Shown here piece after piece: positions 23,147-31,570 of a stretch of 31,600 nt of DNA (positions are counted from its first letter, which is position 1; each line of letters starts with the position of its first letter). This DNA is from Clostridium sp. UBA1056 (lineage in GTDB: Bacteria > Bacillota > Clostridia > Clostridiales > Clostridiaceae): contig DCDL01000061.1 in the NCBI GenBank assembly GCA_002316385.1, positions 118,049 through 149,648 on the forward strand, written 5' to 3'. Below the pieces are notes generated by a model. That model did not search any database and was not told the DNA's origin. It saw nothing but the letters and a program-made list of their open reading frames with translations. The position numbers and the translations under genes were made by a program.

Positions 23147-23175
23147 ATTATACCTTATGTTTAAGATTATAACAA
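23147..23175 (-). promoter_or_regulatory. Promoter of the CYTH-DUF5685-J-domain operon
   Basis: On the minus strand TTGTTA (23175-23170), a 17-nt spacer, TATAAT (23152-23147). It is arranged back-to-back with the promoter of the nucleoid-associated gene. Confidence 0.75.
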
Positions 23176-23181
23176 ATCTTA

Positions 23182-23209
23182 TTGATATTGTTTAAAAAAA
23201 ATATATAAT
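23182..23209 (+). promoter_or_regulatory. Promoter of the nucleoid-associated protein gene
   Basis: TTGATA (23182-23187), a 16-nt spacer, TATAAT (23204-23209), divergent from the CYTH operon promoter and 6 bp away from its -35 element. Confidence 0.65.
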
Positions 23210-23279
23210 TATTCTTATGTGGTAAGATCTATATTAGATATACTAAGTAAATTTATATTTAAATTTATGGAGGAAAGTA

Positions 23280-24320
23280 ATGGAATATATAAATGAAATT
23301 AATATAAATGAAGCAATTATTCATATTTTAGATAATAATGCAGATGAGCCAGTTTTAAATGAATATCCTTTAGAATTAACAGAAGAAGTATATACATTTA
23401 TATTTAAACATATTCAGAGATGTTTAAAGGATGAAGAGCTTAAGTATGCTATCTTTAACAAGGAGAGAAATATCGTAAAGGAAGTATCTCAAGAATATCT
23501 AAATGGAGAAAACAACTTAATAAATGTATCTAAGGAATTAGCTAGTCAGATGTTTATATTGATGAGGTCAAAGGGGAGTATACCTTCCAGTGACTTACTG
23601 ACAGTATCATTTACTACAGAATATGGTGCTTTTATAGGGATATTTAAAATGGATTATATTAAAAATTACATGCATAATGTGGAATTTGTAGATGGAAAGA
23701 TTGGGATAGGCATAGTACCTCAATTTACGGGACTTCCTTCAAGCAGCTCTAGAATACAAAAATGTGCCTTTATTAAGACTATGGCTAGTGATAATAAATA
23801 TGATTTACTAGTAATTGATAAACAAAACAAAAATAACAAAGAAAATAATGATTATGGGGCTAACTATTTTATAGATAGCTATTTAGGATGTGCCATTATA
23901 GAGAATGAAAGAGACAAGACAAAACAGTTTTTAAAGGTAGCAGAAAAGTGGACTCAAAATGCCCTAAGTGAAAATGCAGAAGGTCAAGAAATTGTTCGTA
24001 GAGAAGTTAAGAAAAGGCTTAGAGAAGAAGATTCTATAGATTTAAATAATTTTGCTGAAGAAGTATTTAAGGAAGATGAATCACTAAAAAGAAATTTTAG
24101 AGACTTTGCTATTGAAAGTGGAGTAAGTGAAACCGTAGACTTAGATAAGCAGTGGGTAGAAAAGAAATTAAAGAGAGTTAGACTAAAAATAGATAAAGAT
24201 ATAGATTTATATATATCAGAAGAAGCTTACAATGATATCAACAAATTTGAGATTGAAAGAGTGGGAGACGGTAGTATCAATATGATAATAAAACATATCA
24301 TTAATTATACTGAGAAATAG
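23280..24320 (+). CDS. Nucleoid-associated protein, NdpA/YejK-like
   Basis: A 346-residue protein of the 37-kDa nucleoid-associated family (NdpA/YejK). Supporting segments: the N-terminal pattern of an early helix followed by a strand and LTEEVYTFIFKHIQRCLKDEELKYAIF, the central LTVSFTTEYGAFIGIFKMDYIKNY, and ANYFIDSYLGCAIIENERDKTKQFLKVAEKW, with length close to the family norm of about 335. Family members bind or associate with DNA, but their exact role is poorly known. A GGAGG site precedes the ATG; the gene ends in a strong terminator shared with the convergent aldolase gene. Confidence 0.85.
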   Translation: MEYINEININEAIIHILDNNADEPVLNEYPLELTEEVYTFIFKHIQRCLKDEELKYAIFNKERNIVKEVSQEYLNGENNLINVSKELASQMFILMRSKGSIPSSDLLTVSFTTEYGAFIGIFKMDYIKNYMHNVEFVDGKIGIGIVPQFTGLPSSSSRIQKCAFIKTMASDNKYDLLVIDKQNKNNKENNDYGANYFIDSYLGCAIIENERDKTKQFLKVAEKWTQNALSENAEGQEIVRREVKKRLREEDSIDLNNFAEEVFKEDESLKRNFRDFAIESGVSETVDLDKQWVEKKLKRVRLKIDKDIDLYISEEAYNDINKFEIERVGDGSINMIIKHIINYTEK

Positions 24321-24328
24321 ATAAAAGT

Positions 24329-24358
24329 AAAAACATGGAAATTGATTTCCATGTTTTT
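24329..24358. terminator. Bidirectional terminator between the nucleoid gene and fba
   Basis: A perfect 13-bp stem (24329-24341 with 24346-24358, loop TTGA), A-rich on the left and T-rich on the right. Confidence 0.92.
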
Positions 24359-24368
24359 TATTTTTATA

Positions 24369-25316
24369 TTATTTTAATGAATCTGTTGAACCTAAAACAG
24401 TTGTAACTTTATCTTCTACTAATTGTTGAAGATTAGTTCTTGCAACTCCAAGATATTTTCTTGGGTCAAATTCACTTGGTTTATCTGCAAATACTTTTCT
24501 GCAAGAACCAGTAACACAAAGTCTTAAGTCTGTATCCATGTTAATTTTGCAAACAGCCATAGATGAAGCTTTTCTTAACATTTCTACAGGTACACCCTTA
24601 GCACCTTTTATGTCTCCACCATTTTCGTTGCACATTTCAACATATTTTGGATCTACAGCAGAAGCTCCATGAAGAACTATTGGATATTTTTCAAAGCCAG
24701 CTTCTTCTAACTTTCTTGTAATAGTTTCAAGTCTTTCAAAATCAAGTTTAGCTTCGCCTTTAAATTTATATGCACCATGACTTGTTCCAATAGCTATTGC
24801 TAATGAATCAACACCAGTTCTCTTAACAAAGTCAACTGCTTGATCTGGATTAGTATAAGTAGCATCTTTAGCAGATACATTTACATCATCTTCAACTCCA
24901 GCAAGTTTTCCAAGCTCTGCTTCAACAACTACTCCATGAGCATGTGCATAGTCTACAACTTCTTTTGTAAGTCTTACATTTTCTTCGTAATCATAGTGAG
25001 AACCATCAAACATAACAGAAGTAAATCCATTTTCTATGCACTCTTTGCAAAGCTCAAAAGAATCACCATGATCTAAGTGTAGAGCAACATCAACTCCACT
25101 TTCTTCTACAGCAGCAAGCACCATATGTCTTAAGTAAGCTGGTCTCATGTATTTTATAGCTCCACTAGAGCATTGAAGTATTACAGCAGAGTTCTGAGCT
25201 TTAGCTCCATCTACAATTCCTTGAATTATCTCCATATTATTAATATTGAAAGCACCTATAGCATATTTACCTTCAAAAGCCTTTTTAAACATTTCTTTAG
25301 TAGTTACTAATGCCAT
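24369..25316 (-). CDS. fba: Class II fructose-1,6-bisphosphate aldolase
   Basis: A 315-residue zinc-dependent aldolase of glycolysis, cleaving fructose 1,6-bisphosphate to dihydroxyacetone phosphate and glyceraldehyde 3-phosphate. Class II hallmarks: HLDHGDSF (His80, catalytic Asp82, zinc ligand His83), EAELGKLAG, a TYTNPDQA insertion, the zinc ligand in GTSHGAYKF, HGASA, and NMDTDLR for phosphate binding. The length and the insertion fit the Gram-positive type. The start follows GGGTGG with a 9-nt spacer. It stands alone, with 114 nt of spacer to the DUF4363 gene upstream; I could not fix its promoter. Confidence 0.96.
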   Translation of the reverse strand: MALVTTKEMFKKAFEGKYAIGAFNINNMEIIQGIVDGAKAQNSAVILQCSSGAIKYMRPAYLRHMVLAAVEESGVDVALHLDHGDSFELCKECIENGFTSVMFDGSHYDYEENVRLTKEVVDYAHAHGVVVEAELGKLAGVEDDVNVSAKDATYTNPDQAVDFVKRTGVDSLAIAIGTSHGAYKFKGEAKLDFERLETITRKLEEAGFEKYPIVLHGASAVDPKYVEMCNENGGDIKGAKGVPVEMLRKASSMAVCKINMDTDLRLCVTGSCRKVFADKPSEFDPRKYLGVARTNLQQLVEDKVTTVLGSTDSLK

Positions 25317-25430
25317 AACATTATTCCACCCTTCTATTTATAAGATTAAGTCTATAATTTTATTATAATTGAAATTTTGGCTAAATGCCATATAGAAAAT
25401 TACATTTTAAAAGTATAACTAAAAAAGTTG

Positions 25431-25811
25431 TCAAAAAATATTACCTACTGTTATAGATTCCAATTCTTTAACATGATTAATTAAAGTCTTCACCACATGG
25501 ATAGATGAAAGAGCTTCATCTTTGCTCTCACATTTAGAATATTGACTAAGCTTTATAATTTCACTATAAATATTATCAAAATCAGTATGATTTAAAAATA
25601 AAGTCAAATTTGCTATATGTCCTTCATAGATATTTAAGAGTTCAAAGGATAACATATAACTTTCATCCCAATTATCATTTACTATATTTTCTTCTATTTT
25701 AGAAGAAACATCCAAAAGTTTATCGCAGGTTAATATTATATATTTGCTGGCAAAAAAAAGAATAAAGAGCATGAGGAAGAAGATGATACATGTAAATATC
25801 ATATTTTTCAT
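25431..25811 (-). CDS. DUF4363 family membrane-anchored protein
   Basis: A 126-residue protein: one N-terminal hydrophobic helix (residues 4-27, an uncleaved anchor or signal) followed by a helical, acidic extracytoplasmic domain (DKLLDVSSKIEENIVNDNWDESY, later SYSEIIKLSQYSK-like helices). The pattern and the position next to a DUF421 gene match the clostridial DUF4363 family. It lies 17 nt after the DUF421 gene with AAGGAGG upstream, so the two are one operon. No catalytic motif is visible; function unknown. Confidence 0.75.
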   Translation of the reverse strand: MKNMIFTCIIFFLMLFILFFASKYIILTCDKLLDVSSKIEENIVNDNWDESYMLSFELLNIYEGHIANLTLFLNHTDFDNIYSEIIKLSQYSKCESKDEALSSIHVVKTLINHVKELESITVGNIF

Positions 25812-25828
25812 TTTATATAAAATCCTCC

Positions 25829-26539
25829 TTAATTATTTTTCTCATTATTGCTAGTATTAGTAGTTTCATTTTTAAGTTGAAAGTAAAATTTATGATTATT
25901 TGAATAAACTATTGCCACTAACACATCTCTATGACTTTTAATGTTATGGTGAGATAACTTTTTTTCTAACCAATATACGTCTTTATCAATGCTCTTAAGA
26001 TTAGATTTATTTATAACACCATCCAATATTACTGGCATAGGAAGTGGTTCGTCCTCTACTTTTATTTTTAAATCTTGTCTTGTAGGCGGTTCATAAGGTG
26101 TATAAGGAACTATAGATAGGGAACCATCAGTTTCTAGAATAGCATAGTGTATTTCTTGTAAATTAAAATAACCATTTTGTCTAAGCTCAGCTAAAAGATC
26201 ATCAAGATTATATCTAAGCTGTTTTAGCTCTTCTACATTTACTAAGCCATCTTTTATAAGTATACTAGGTTGACCGTTTAAAATAGATCGAATATGCTCG
26301 CTTTTAAGTTCTAAAAAAGAGGTCATTACTTGAAGAAAGACTAAAGTAGTTATAGGAACTATGGCATATATTAGTGGAATTCTATTATCTCCCATAGGAA
26401 GAGTAGCAAGTTCAGAAATCATTAATGCAACTACGAAATCCACAGGTTCTAATTGCCCAAGTTGTCGTTTGCCCATAACTCTCATAATAAAAATTAAATA
26501 AACATATAGTATAACTGTTCTTATTATAAGTATAAACAT
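25829..26539 (-). CDS. DUF421 (YetF-like) membrane protein
   Basis: A 236-residue protein with three N-terminal membrane helices and a cytoplasmic domain. The family signature MRVMGKRQLGQLEPVDFVVAL is present, followed by MISELATLPMGD, the ILNGQPSILIKDG segment and LDDLLAELRQNGYFNLQEIHYAILETDGSLSI. Related Bacillus proteins (YetF, YkjA, YrbG) are tied to spores in some cases. I set the start at ATG 26539 because AGGTG lies 6 nt upstream; the in-frame GTG at 26548 is part of that site. Co-transcribed with the DUF4363 gene. The C-terminal 20 residues are Asn-rich and probably disordered. Confidence 0.88.
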   Translation of the reverse strand: MFILIIRTVILYVYLIFIMRVMGKRQLGQLEPVDFVVALMISELATLPMGDNRIPLIYAIVPITTLVFLQVMTSFLELKSEHIRSILNGQPSILIKDGLVNVEELKQLRYNLDDLLAELRQNGYFNLQEIHYAILETDGSLSIVPYTPYEPPTRQDLKIKVEDEPLPMPVILDGVINKSNLKSIDKDVYWLEKKLSHHNIKSHRDVLVAIVYSNNHKFYFQLKNETTNTSNNEKNN

Positions 26540-26758
26540 AAATATCACCTATATTTCTAATATGATGCTAAATATATTATGCACAGAATATAATAAATTA
26601 TTTGTGATTTGTTGGTTTCATATTTACAATTATGTAATATAATAAGTAATACTAATATATAATCTAATTTAAATTAAAATTTTATTATTATCACTTTATT
26701 AGCTTAGAAGAAGTAAGTTAATAGAATATGTGGAAATAATCATAATAGAGGTGAAGGT

Positions 26759-28414
26759 ATGGACAAAATTAAAATAAGAATAAAAGAGATAACTATAGAG
26801 GTTGATAGGGGAATAAGCTGTTATGACTTAATGAAAGAGTATGGATACAATCATAAAGTGCCTATAGTTTTAGTTAAAGTAGATGGAGAGCTTAAAGAGT
26901 TATCAACAATTCTTGAAGATAATTGTGATTTAGAATTTATTGATATTACAGATAAGCAAGGAATGATGTGTTATATAAGAAGTTTACAGTTCGTTTTAAT
27001 TAAAGCTACTAAGGACTTATTTCCAGATAGCAGAATAAAAATTGAACATTCTTTGAGTAAGGGTCTATTTGGAGAAATATATAAGGATGTACATTTAGGG
27101 ATAGATGATATATATGCAATAAAGAAGAGAATGCATGAAATAATCGATGTTAACATGGAGATTAAAAAGAAAAATTATAGTAGAGAAGATGCTATAGAGC
27201 TATTTAAAGAAGCGGGTATGGAGGATAAGGTTAGTCTTTTTAGTAATGTGAATCAAAGTAGCTTAGTAATTTATAAATTAGAGGAAGAAATAGGCTATTT
27301 TTATGGTCTAATGATACCTTTTACTGGATTATTAGAATATTTTGATTTAATTTACTATGATCCAGGGTTTATTCTTAGATTTCCAACTCAAGAAGAACCA
27401 ACAAAAATTCCAAGGTTTGAAAAACATAAGAAATTGGCTAAAGTATTTTATGAGGCGGAAAAATGGGGAGATGTATTAGATATTGCACATGTAGGTGCTC
27501 TAAATGATGAAATTGAACATGGTGATATTGTAACTTTAGTAAGGGTTGCGGAAGCTTTACATGAGAAAAAGATAGCCAATATTGCTGATAAAATAAAGAA
27601 AAATAACAATATAAAACTAATTTTAATAGCAGGGCCATCATCTTCGGGTAAAACTACATTTTGTAAGAGACTGGGAGTTCAAATGCGAGTTAATGGTTTA
27701 ATTCCAGTACCTATATCCTTAGATGATTATTTTATAGATAGAGAGCAGACTCCAAAGGATGAGTTTGGTGAATATGATTTTGAAAGTATAAATGCACTGG
27801 ATTTAAAGTTATTTAATGAACATCTTCAAATGCTTCTAAATGGAGAAGAAGTTAAACTTCCAACCTTTAATTTCATAACAGGAAAAAGAGAATGGCTGGG
27901 AAATAAAGTTAAGCTTCCAGATGAAGGTGTAATAGTTATTGAGGGAATACATGGTCTAAATGAAGTTTTAACAGCTTCTATTCCATATAATCACAAGTTC
28001 AAAATATATATTAGTCCTTTAACTCAAATAAATATGGATGATCATAATAGAATAGCAACTACAGATGTAAGGATGATTAGACGTATAGTTAGAGATTATT
28101 TATCTAGAGGATATGATGTGGAATATACACTAAAAATGTGGACGTCTATAAGAAGGGGAGAAGATAAAAATATTTTTCCTTATCAAGAAGGTGCAGATGT
28201 GATGTTCAACTCAGCACTTATATATGAATTAGCAGTTTTAAAGAAATATGCTTTGGCAGAGCTTTATAAAGTACAGCCACAAAGTACAGTTTATAATGAA
28301 GCAAGAAGACTTATAGAATTTTTACATTTCTTTAAGGAAGTAGATAAGGATGTGGTTCCAACTAATTCCTTAATTAGAGAATTTATAGGTGGAAGTTGTT
28401 TTTATCAATACTAA
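26759..28414 (+). CDS. Uridine kinase-like nucleoside kinase with N-terminal TGS/ThrRS-like region
   Basis: A 551-residue fusion protein. Residues 1-65 look like a TGS domain. Roughly 66-260 resemble the second N-terminal domain of threonyl-tRNA synthetase, though the editing-site His/Cys set appears degenerate. Residues 285-500 are a uridine kinase/phosphoribulokinase-type P-loop kinase: AGPSSSGKTT at 291-300, SLDDYFIDREQTPKDEFGEYDFE, GIHGLNE and RRIVRDYLSRGYD. The kinase would phosphorylate a nucleoside with ATP or GTP; the TGS part suggests binding of RNA or a nucleotide regulator (inference). ATG 26759 follows GAGGTGA. Monocistronic, with a hairpin terminator at 28526-28571. Confidence 0.88.
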   Translation: MDKIKIRIKEITIEVDRGISCYDLMKEYGYNHKVPIVLVKVDGELKELSTILEDNCDLEFIDITDKQGMMCYIRSLQFVLIKATKDLFPDSRIKIEHSLSKGLFGEIYKDVHLGIDDIYAIKKRMHEIIDVNMEIKKKNYSREDAIELFKEAGMEDKVSLFSNVNQSSLVIYKLEEEIGYFYGLMIPFTGLLEYFDLIYYDPGFILRFPTQEEPTKIPRFEKHKKLAKVFYEAEKWGDVLDIAHVGALNDEIEHGDIVTLVRVAEALHEKKIANIADKIKKNNNIKLILIAGPSSSGKTTFCKRLGVQMRVNGLIPVPISLDDYFIDREQTPKDEFGEYDFESINALDLKLFNEHLQMLLNGEEVKLPTFNFITGKREWLGNKVKLPDEGVIVIEGIHGLNEVLTASIPYNHKFKIYISPLTQINMDDHNRIATTDVRMIRRIVRDYLSRGYDVEYTLKMWTSIRRGEDKNIFPYQEGADVMFNSALIYELAVLKKYALAELYKVQPQSTVYNEARRLIEFLHFFKEVDKDVVPTNSLIREFIGGSCFYQY

Positions 28415-28525
28415 ATTAATGAATTATTTAAATTGTGTATAATCAAAATTAGATGTATTAGTATAGTTTTAATATTTCTATATACATTCTAAGTTAGTAG
28501 AAAAATAAGTTTAGATATTTTAGAA

Positions 28526-28571
28526 AGGGCTAGATAATAGTGTTAAATACGTAATACTATTATCTAGCTCT
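28526..28571 (+). terminator. Probable terminator of the nucleoside kinase gene
   Basis: A 16-bp stem (28526-28541 with 28556-28571, one G-T pair, 14-nt loop), followed by a modestly T-rich sequence. Confidence 0.7.
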
Positions 28572-28692
28572 ATTTGTATTGAAAATAATATTTATTATAT
28601 ATATGAAATTATGGTATAACTATAGTGGACATGTATTGATACCTAATTTTTTATTAAAAAGTTAGATGTTTTTAATGTTTAAATAGTGACAT

Positions 28693-28762
28693 TATACTAA
28701 ATGGGTATACTAAATTAAAATTAATTAATTGAGGAGACAATAGAAGATTTAAATTTAGTATA
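28693..28762 (+). promoter_or_regulatory. Repeat-bearing leader of the serine dehydratase operon
   Basis: TATACTAAAT occurs twice in direct orientation (28693-28702 and 28706-28715), and its inverse ATTTAGTATA occurs once (28753-28762). The second copy and the inverse form an 11-bp stem (28706-28716 with 28752-28762) around a 35-nt loop holding a GAGGAG sequence. The first TATACT may be the -10 of the promoter. No known riboswitch or T-box is recognisable. The rest of the 378-nt spacer shows nothing else. Confidence 0.45.
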
Positions 28763-28792
28763 GGCTAGAGTGGTATTTTATAGGAGGAAATT

Positions 28793-29473
28793 ATGAAAAG
28801 TTACAGCGTATTTGATATTATGGGACCTATAATGATTGGTCCTTCAAGTTCACATACAGCAGGAGCTGCAAGACTTGCAAAATTAGCTGCAAAGATTGCA
28901 GAAGATGATGTTAGAGAAGTTAAATTTTTACTTCATGGCTCCTTTGGAAAAACTTATAAAGGCCATGGTACAGATAGGGCACTGGTAGCAGGAATTTTAG
29001 GTATGGATCCTTGGGATTATAGACTAAAAGAATCCTTTACTATAGCAGAAGAAAGAGGTGTAAAATTTACCTTTGAAGAAACTGATCTAGGAGATGTACA
29101 CCCTAATACAGTGAAATTTATAATGAAGGATTCTAAAGGCACAGAAACTACAGTTACAGGCTCATCTATAGGAGGAGGAAATATAGTTATATTTGAGTTA
29201 GATGGACAAAGTATCCATTTTACAGGAGAATATCCAACTCTTATAATTACTCATCGTGATGTGCCAGGAATGATATATAAGATTAGTAATCTTTTATTTA
29301 ATGAAAATATAAATATAGCGTCAATGAATGTATATAGAAAAGCTAAAGGATTGGAAGCTTCAACTGTAGTTGAAACTGATGGCATAGCAAGTCATGATGT
29401 GGTAGACAAAATAAGAAATATAGAAGATGTGAAAAATGTAGAGGAAATTTTACCACCAATGAAAGGAGAGTAG
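28793..29473 (+). CDS. sdaAB: L-serine dehydratase, beta subunit
   Basis: A 226-residue beta subunit of the oxygen-sensitive Fe-S L-serine deaminase, which converts serine to pyruvate and ammonia. N-terminal signature: DIMGPIMIGPSSSHTAGAARLA, then HGSFGKTYKGHGTDRALVAG, GSSIGGGNIVI. The C-terminal 75 residues are an ACT domain (LIITHRDVPGMIYKISNLLF, then INIASMNVYRK), a likely serine sensor. AGGAGG precedes the ATG. Five nucleotides separate its stop from the alpha-subunit start, so the two are co-translated as a complex. A structured leader with repeats lies upstream. Confidence 0.95.
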   Translation: MKSYSVFDIMGPIMIGPSSSHTAGAARLAKLAAKIAEDDVREVKFLLHGSFGKTYKGHGTDRALVAGILGMDPWDYRLKESFTIAEERGVKFTFEETDLGDVHPNTVKFIMKDSKGTETTVTGSSIGGGNIVIFELDGQSIHFTGEYPTLIITHRDVPGMIYKISNLLFNENINIASMNVYRKAKGLEASTVVETDGIASHDVVDKIRNIEDVKNVEEILPPMKGE

Positions 29474-29478
29474 ATTTT

Positions 29479-30357
29479 ATGTTTTTATCAAAGGCTAGTG
29501 AAATAATTGAAGTATGTAATAGAGAAAACATATCAATTGCAGAATATACTATAAGAGAGGAAATGGAGTCTTCAGAAAGTTCTAGGAAAGAATTAATAGA
29601 AATGATGAGAGATAATCTAAATGTTATGAAGTCGGCAGCTCAAGAAGCCATGGATAAAGAGGTTATATCTATAAGTGGACTTATAGGTGGAGATGCAACT
29701 AAGCTTAGAAAATATTTTGAGAAAAAAGAAACTTTATGTGGTGACTTTATAGTGAAGGCTATGGCGAGAGCTTTGTCTTGTTCTGAGGTTAATGCTGCTA
29801 TGGGAAGAATAGTGGCAGCACCTACTGCAGGGAGCTGTGGCATTATACCAGCAGCTATTATAACTGCTGGAGAGAAGTTAAATAAAACTGATGATGAGAT
29901 GATAACTGCACTATTTACGGCTTCAGGGGTTGGAATTTTAATTGCAAAAAATGCAACTTTAGCTGGTGCTGAAGGTGGATGTCAAGCAGAGTGTGGTAGC
30001 GCGGCTGCCATGGCTGCAGCTGCTGTTGTAGAAATGATGGGAGGAACTCCAAAGATGGCCTTTGACGCAGGAGCTATGGTAATAAAGAATGTGGAAGGGC
30101 TAGTTTGCGATCCAATAGCAGGCTTAGTTGAAATACCATGTGCTAAGAGAAATGTTGCAGGAGCAGTAAGTGCTCTTACTATGGCAGATGTAGCTATGGC
30201 GGGAGTAGAGAGTAAAATTCCTTTTGATGATACAGTTATGTCTATGTATAAAATAGGAAAGAGATTACCTAGTGAATTAAGAGAAACTGCCTTAGGTGGT
30301 CTTGCAGTAACTCCATGTGGTCAAAAGTTAAAGGAGAAAGTATATTCTAAAAAATAA
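29479..30357 (+). CDS. sdaAA: L-serine dehydratase, iron-sulfur alpha subunit
   Basis: The 292-residue catalytic subunit carrying the labile 4Fe-4S cluster that binds serine. Conserved segments include APTAGSCGIIPAAI (Cys120), EGGCQAECGSAAAMAAAA (Cys168, Cys172), GLVCDPIAGLVEIPCAKRN (Cys210, Cys221) and the C-terminal ALGGLAVTPCGQ. It is complete, with family-typical length for the split clostridial enzyme. The ribosome binding site GAAAGGAG lies in the last codons of sdaAB. The reaction feeds serine to pyruvate in amino-acid-fermenting clostridia. Ends in a terminator at 30378-30417. Confidence 0.96.
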   Translation: MFLSKASEIIEVCNRENISIAEYTIREEMESSESSRKELIEMMRDNLNVMKSAAQEAMDKEVISISGLIGGDATKLRKYFEKKETLCGDFIVKAMARALSCSEVNAAMGRIVAAPTAGSCGIIPAAIITAGEKLNKTDDEMITALFTASGVGILIAKNATLAGAEGGCQAECGSAAAMAAAAVVEMMGGTPKMAFDAGAMVIKNVEGLVCDPIAGLVEIPCAKRNVAGAVSALTMADVAMAGVESKIPFDDTVMSMYKIGKRLPSELRETALGGLAVTPCGQKLKEKVYSKK

Positions 30358-30377
30358 AAATATAAAGTGTTTTAATG

Positions 30378-30417
30378 CAGTTACACCTTAAGAAAAAACA
30401 TAGGTGTAACTGTTTCT
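30378..30417 (+). terminator. Terminator after sdaAA
   Basis: A perfect 11-bp stem (30378-30388 with 30402-30412) followed by TTTCTTTA. Confidence 0.82.
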
Positions 30418-30469
30418 TTATAATATGAATAGAGTAAATATATATCTATGTAATATTATGGAGGAAAGC

Positions 30470-31570
30470 ATGAAAGACTTTAAGAAAAGTAAGTTCAAGT
30501 TAAAAGGTTTTATTGAAAGAGAAGAAGTAGTTACCTTGGTGGTATTATTAATTTCTATGGTATTACTTTTTATAAATATAGATTCAAGCATAGTTAATGT
30601 TATAATCTATTCACTAATCATGATTCCTTTGGCAATTTTATTAGGCAGAGGAACATCAAAAATATCTGATTATATAGGTGAGAAAAGGGGAGGACTTATT
30701 TCAGCTACAGCAGGAAATGTACCAGAGCTTATGATGGGGCTTTGGTCTATAAAGTATGGGATGATTTCCATGGCGAAAGCAGGGCTTTTAGGAGTTGTTG
30801 TTACAAATATGTTATTAGGGTTGGGAATTGCTGTGTTTTGCGGTGGAATAAAATATAGAGAGCAGAAATTTAATAAAATAATTGCACGTACAAATTTAAA
30901 TATGCTATTTTTAGTTATGTTTACTATAATAATTGTATCGGCTTTAAATAGATATTCTATTATTGATAATGGCAGTTTTCAAAAATTAAGTTTAATTATA
31001 GGTGGAGTATTGATACTGGTTTATATACTAGGTCTAATATTTTCATTATATACCCATAGCAATTTATTCATATTAGATGAAAAAAAGATATGTTCAAAAG
31101 ACGTAAATAAGAATGAAACTAGGAAAGTTTTTGTATTAATTATATTAATAACAATACTTTTATATTTCATAAGCCAAAAGCTAGTGAGTGGTGTAAATGT
31201 TATTGTAGAAGAGTATAAAATTTCACAAGAGTTTATAGGAGTAATTTTAATTCCACTTTTAGGCTCATTTGGTGAAAATGCATCAAGTATAGTTTGTGCT
31301 CTAGAAAATAAAATAGATGCTAGTCTGGAAACTGCCATAGGATCAAGTATACAAATTACTATGTTTGTAATTCCTGTATTAATTATTTGCTCTTCTTTTA
31401 TGGGGTTCCAGGTAAATTTATTGTTTTCAACTTTTCAAATAGTAACCATGTCTATAGCTATGGGCATGTCTTATTTTGTGTTTCAAGATGGTAAAACTTA
31501 TTGGTTTGAAGGAGCATTGCTTATAGCTGTATATATAGTAGTGACTCTCTCGTATTATTATGTAGCTTAG
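30470..31570 (+). CDS. CAX-type Ca2+/cation:H+ antiporter-like membrane protein
   Basis: A 366-residue membrane protein with about eleven hydrophobic helices and the internal two-fold layout of the Ca2+:cation antiporter superfamily. The first alpha repeat contains SATAGNVPELMMGLWSI (GNVPE at 82-86), corresponding to GNATE. The second contains LLGSFGENASSIVCALENKID (265-270 GSFGEN) in place of GNAAEH: the Glu is kept but the Asn and His are changed. It would exchange Ca2+ or a similar cation for protons. Start at ATG 30470 after GGAGG; the in-frame ATG at 30425 is not supported. It follows the sdaAA terminator, and the DNA after its stop at 31570 is the end of the window. Confidence 0.82.
   Translation: MKDFKKSKFKLKGFIEREEVVTLVVLLISMVLLFINIDSSIVNVIIYSLIMIPLAILLGRGTSKISDYIGEKRGGLISATAGNVPELMMGLWSIKYGMISMAKAGLLGVVVTNMLLGLGIAVFCGGIKYREQKFNKIIARTNLNMLFLVMFTIIIVSALNRYSIIDNGSFQKLSLIIGGVLILVYILGLIFSLYTHSNLFILDEKKICSKDVNKNETRKVFVLIILITILLYFISQKLVSGVNVIVEEYKISQEFIGVILIPLLGSFGENASSIVCALENKIDASLETAIGSSIQITMFVIPVLIICSSFMGFQVNLLFSTFQIVTMSIAMGMSYFVFQDGKTYWFEGALLIAVYIVVTLSYYYVA

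Noticed and set aside
23116..23148. An upstream ATG start for the CYTH gene
   Set aside because: The ATG is part of the TATAAT -10 hexamer, so it would not be transcribed; GGGGTG supports the TTG at 23115.
28693..28792. T-box or known serine riboswitch upstream of sdaAB
   Set aside because: No GGTGG-ACCGCG-type T-box sequence, no stem I elements, and no match to a riboswitch class I know.
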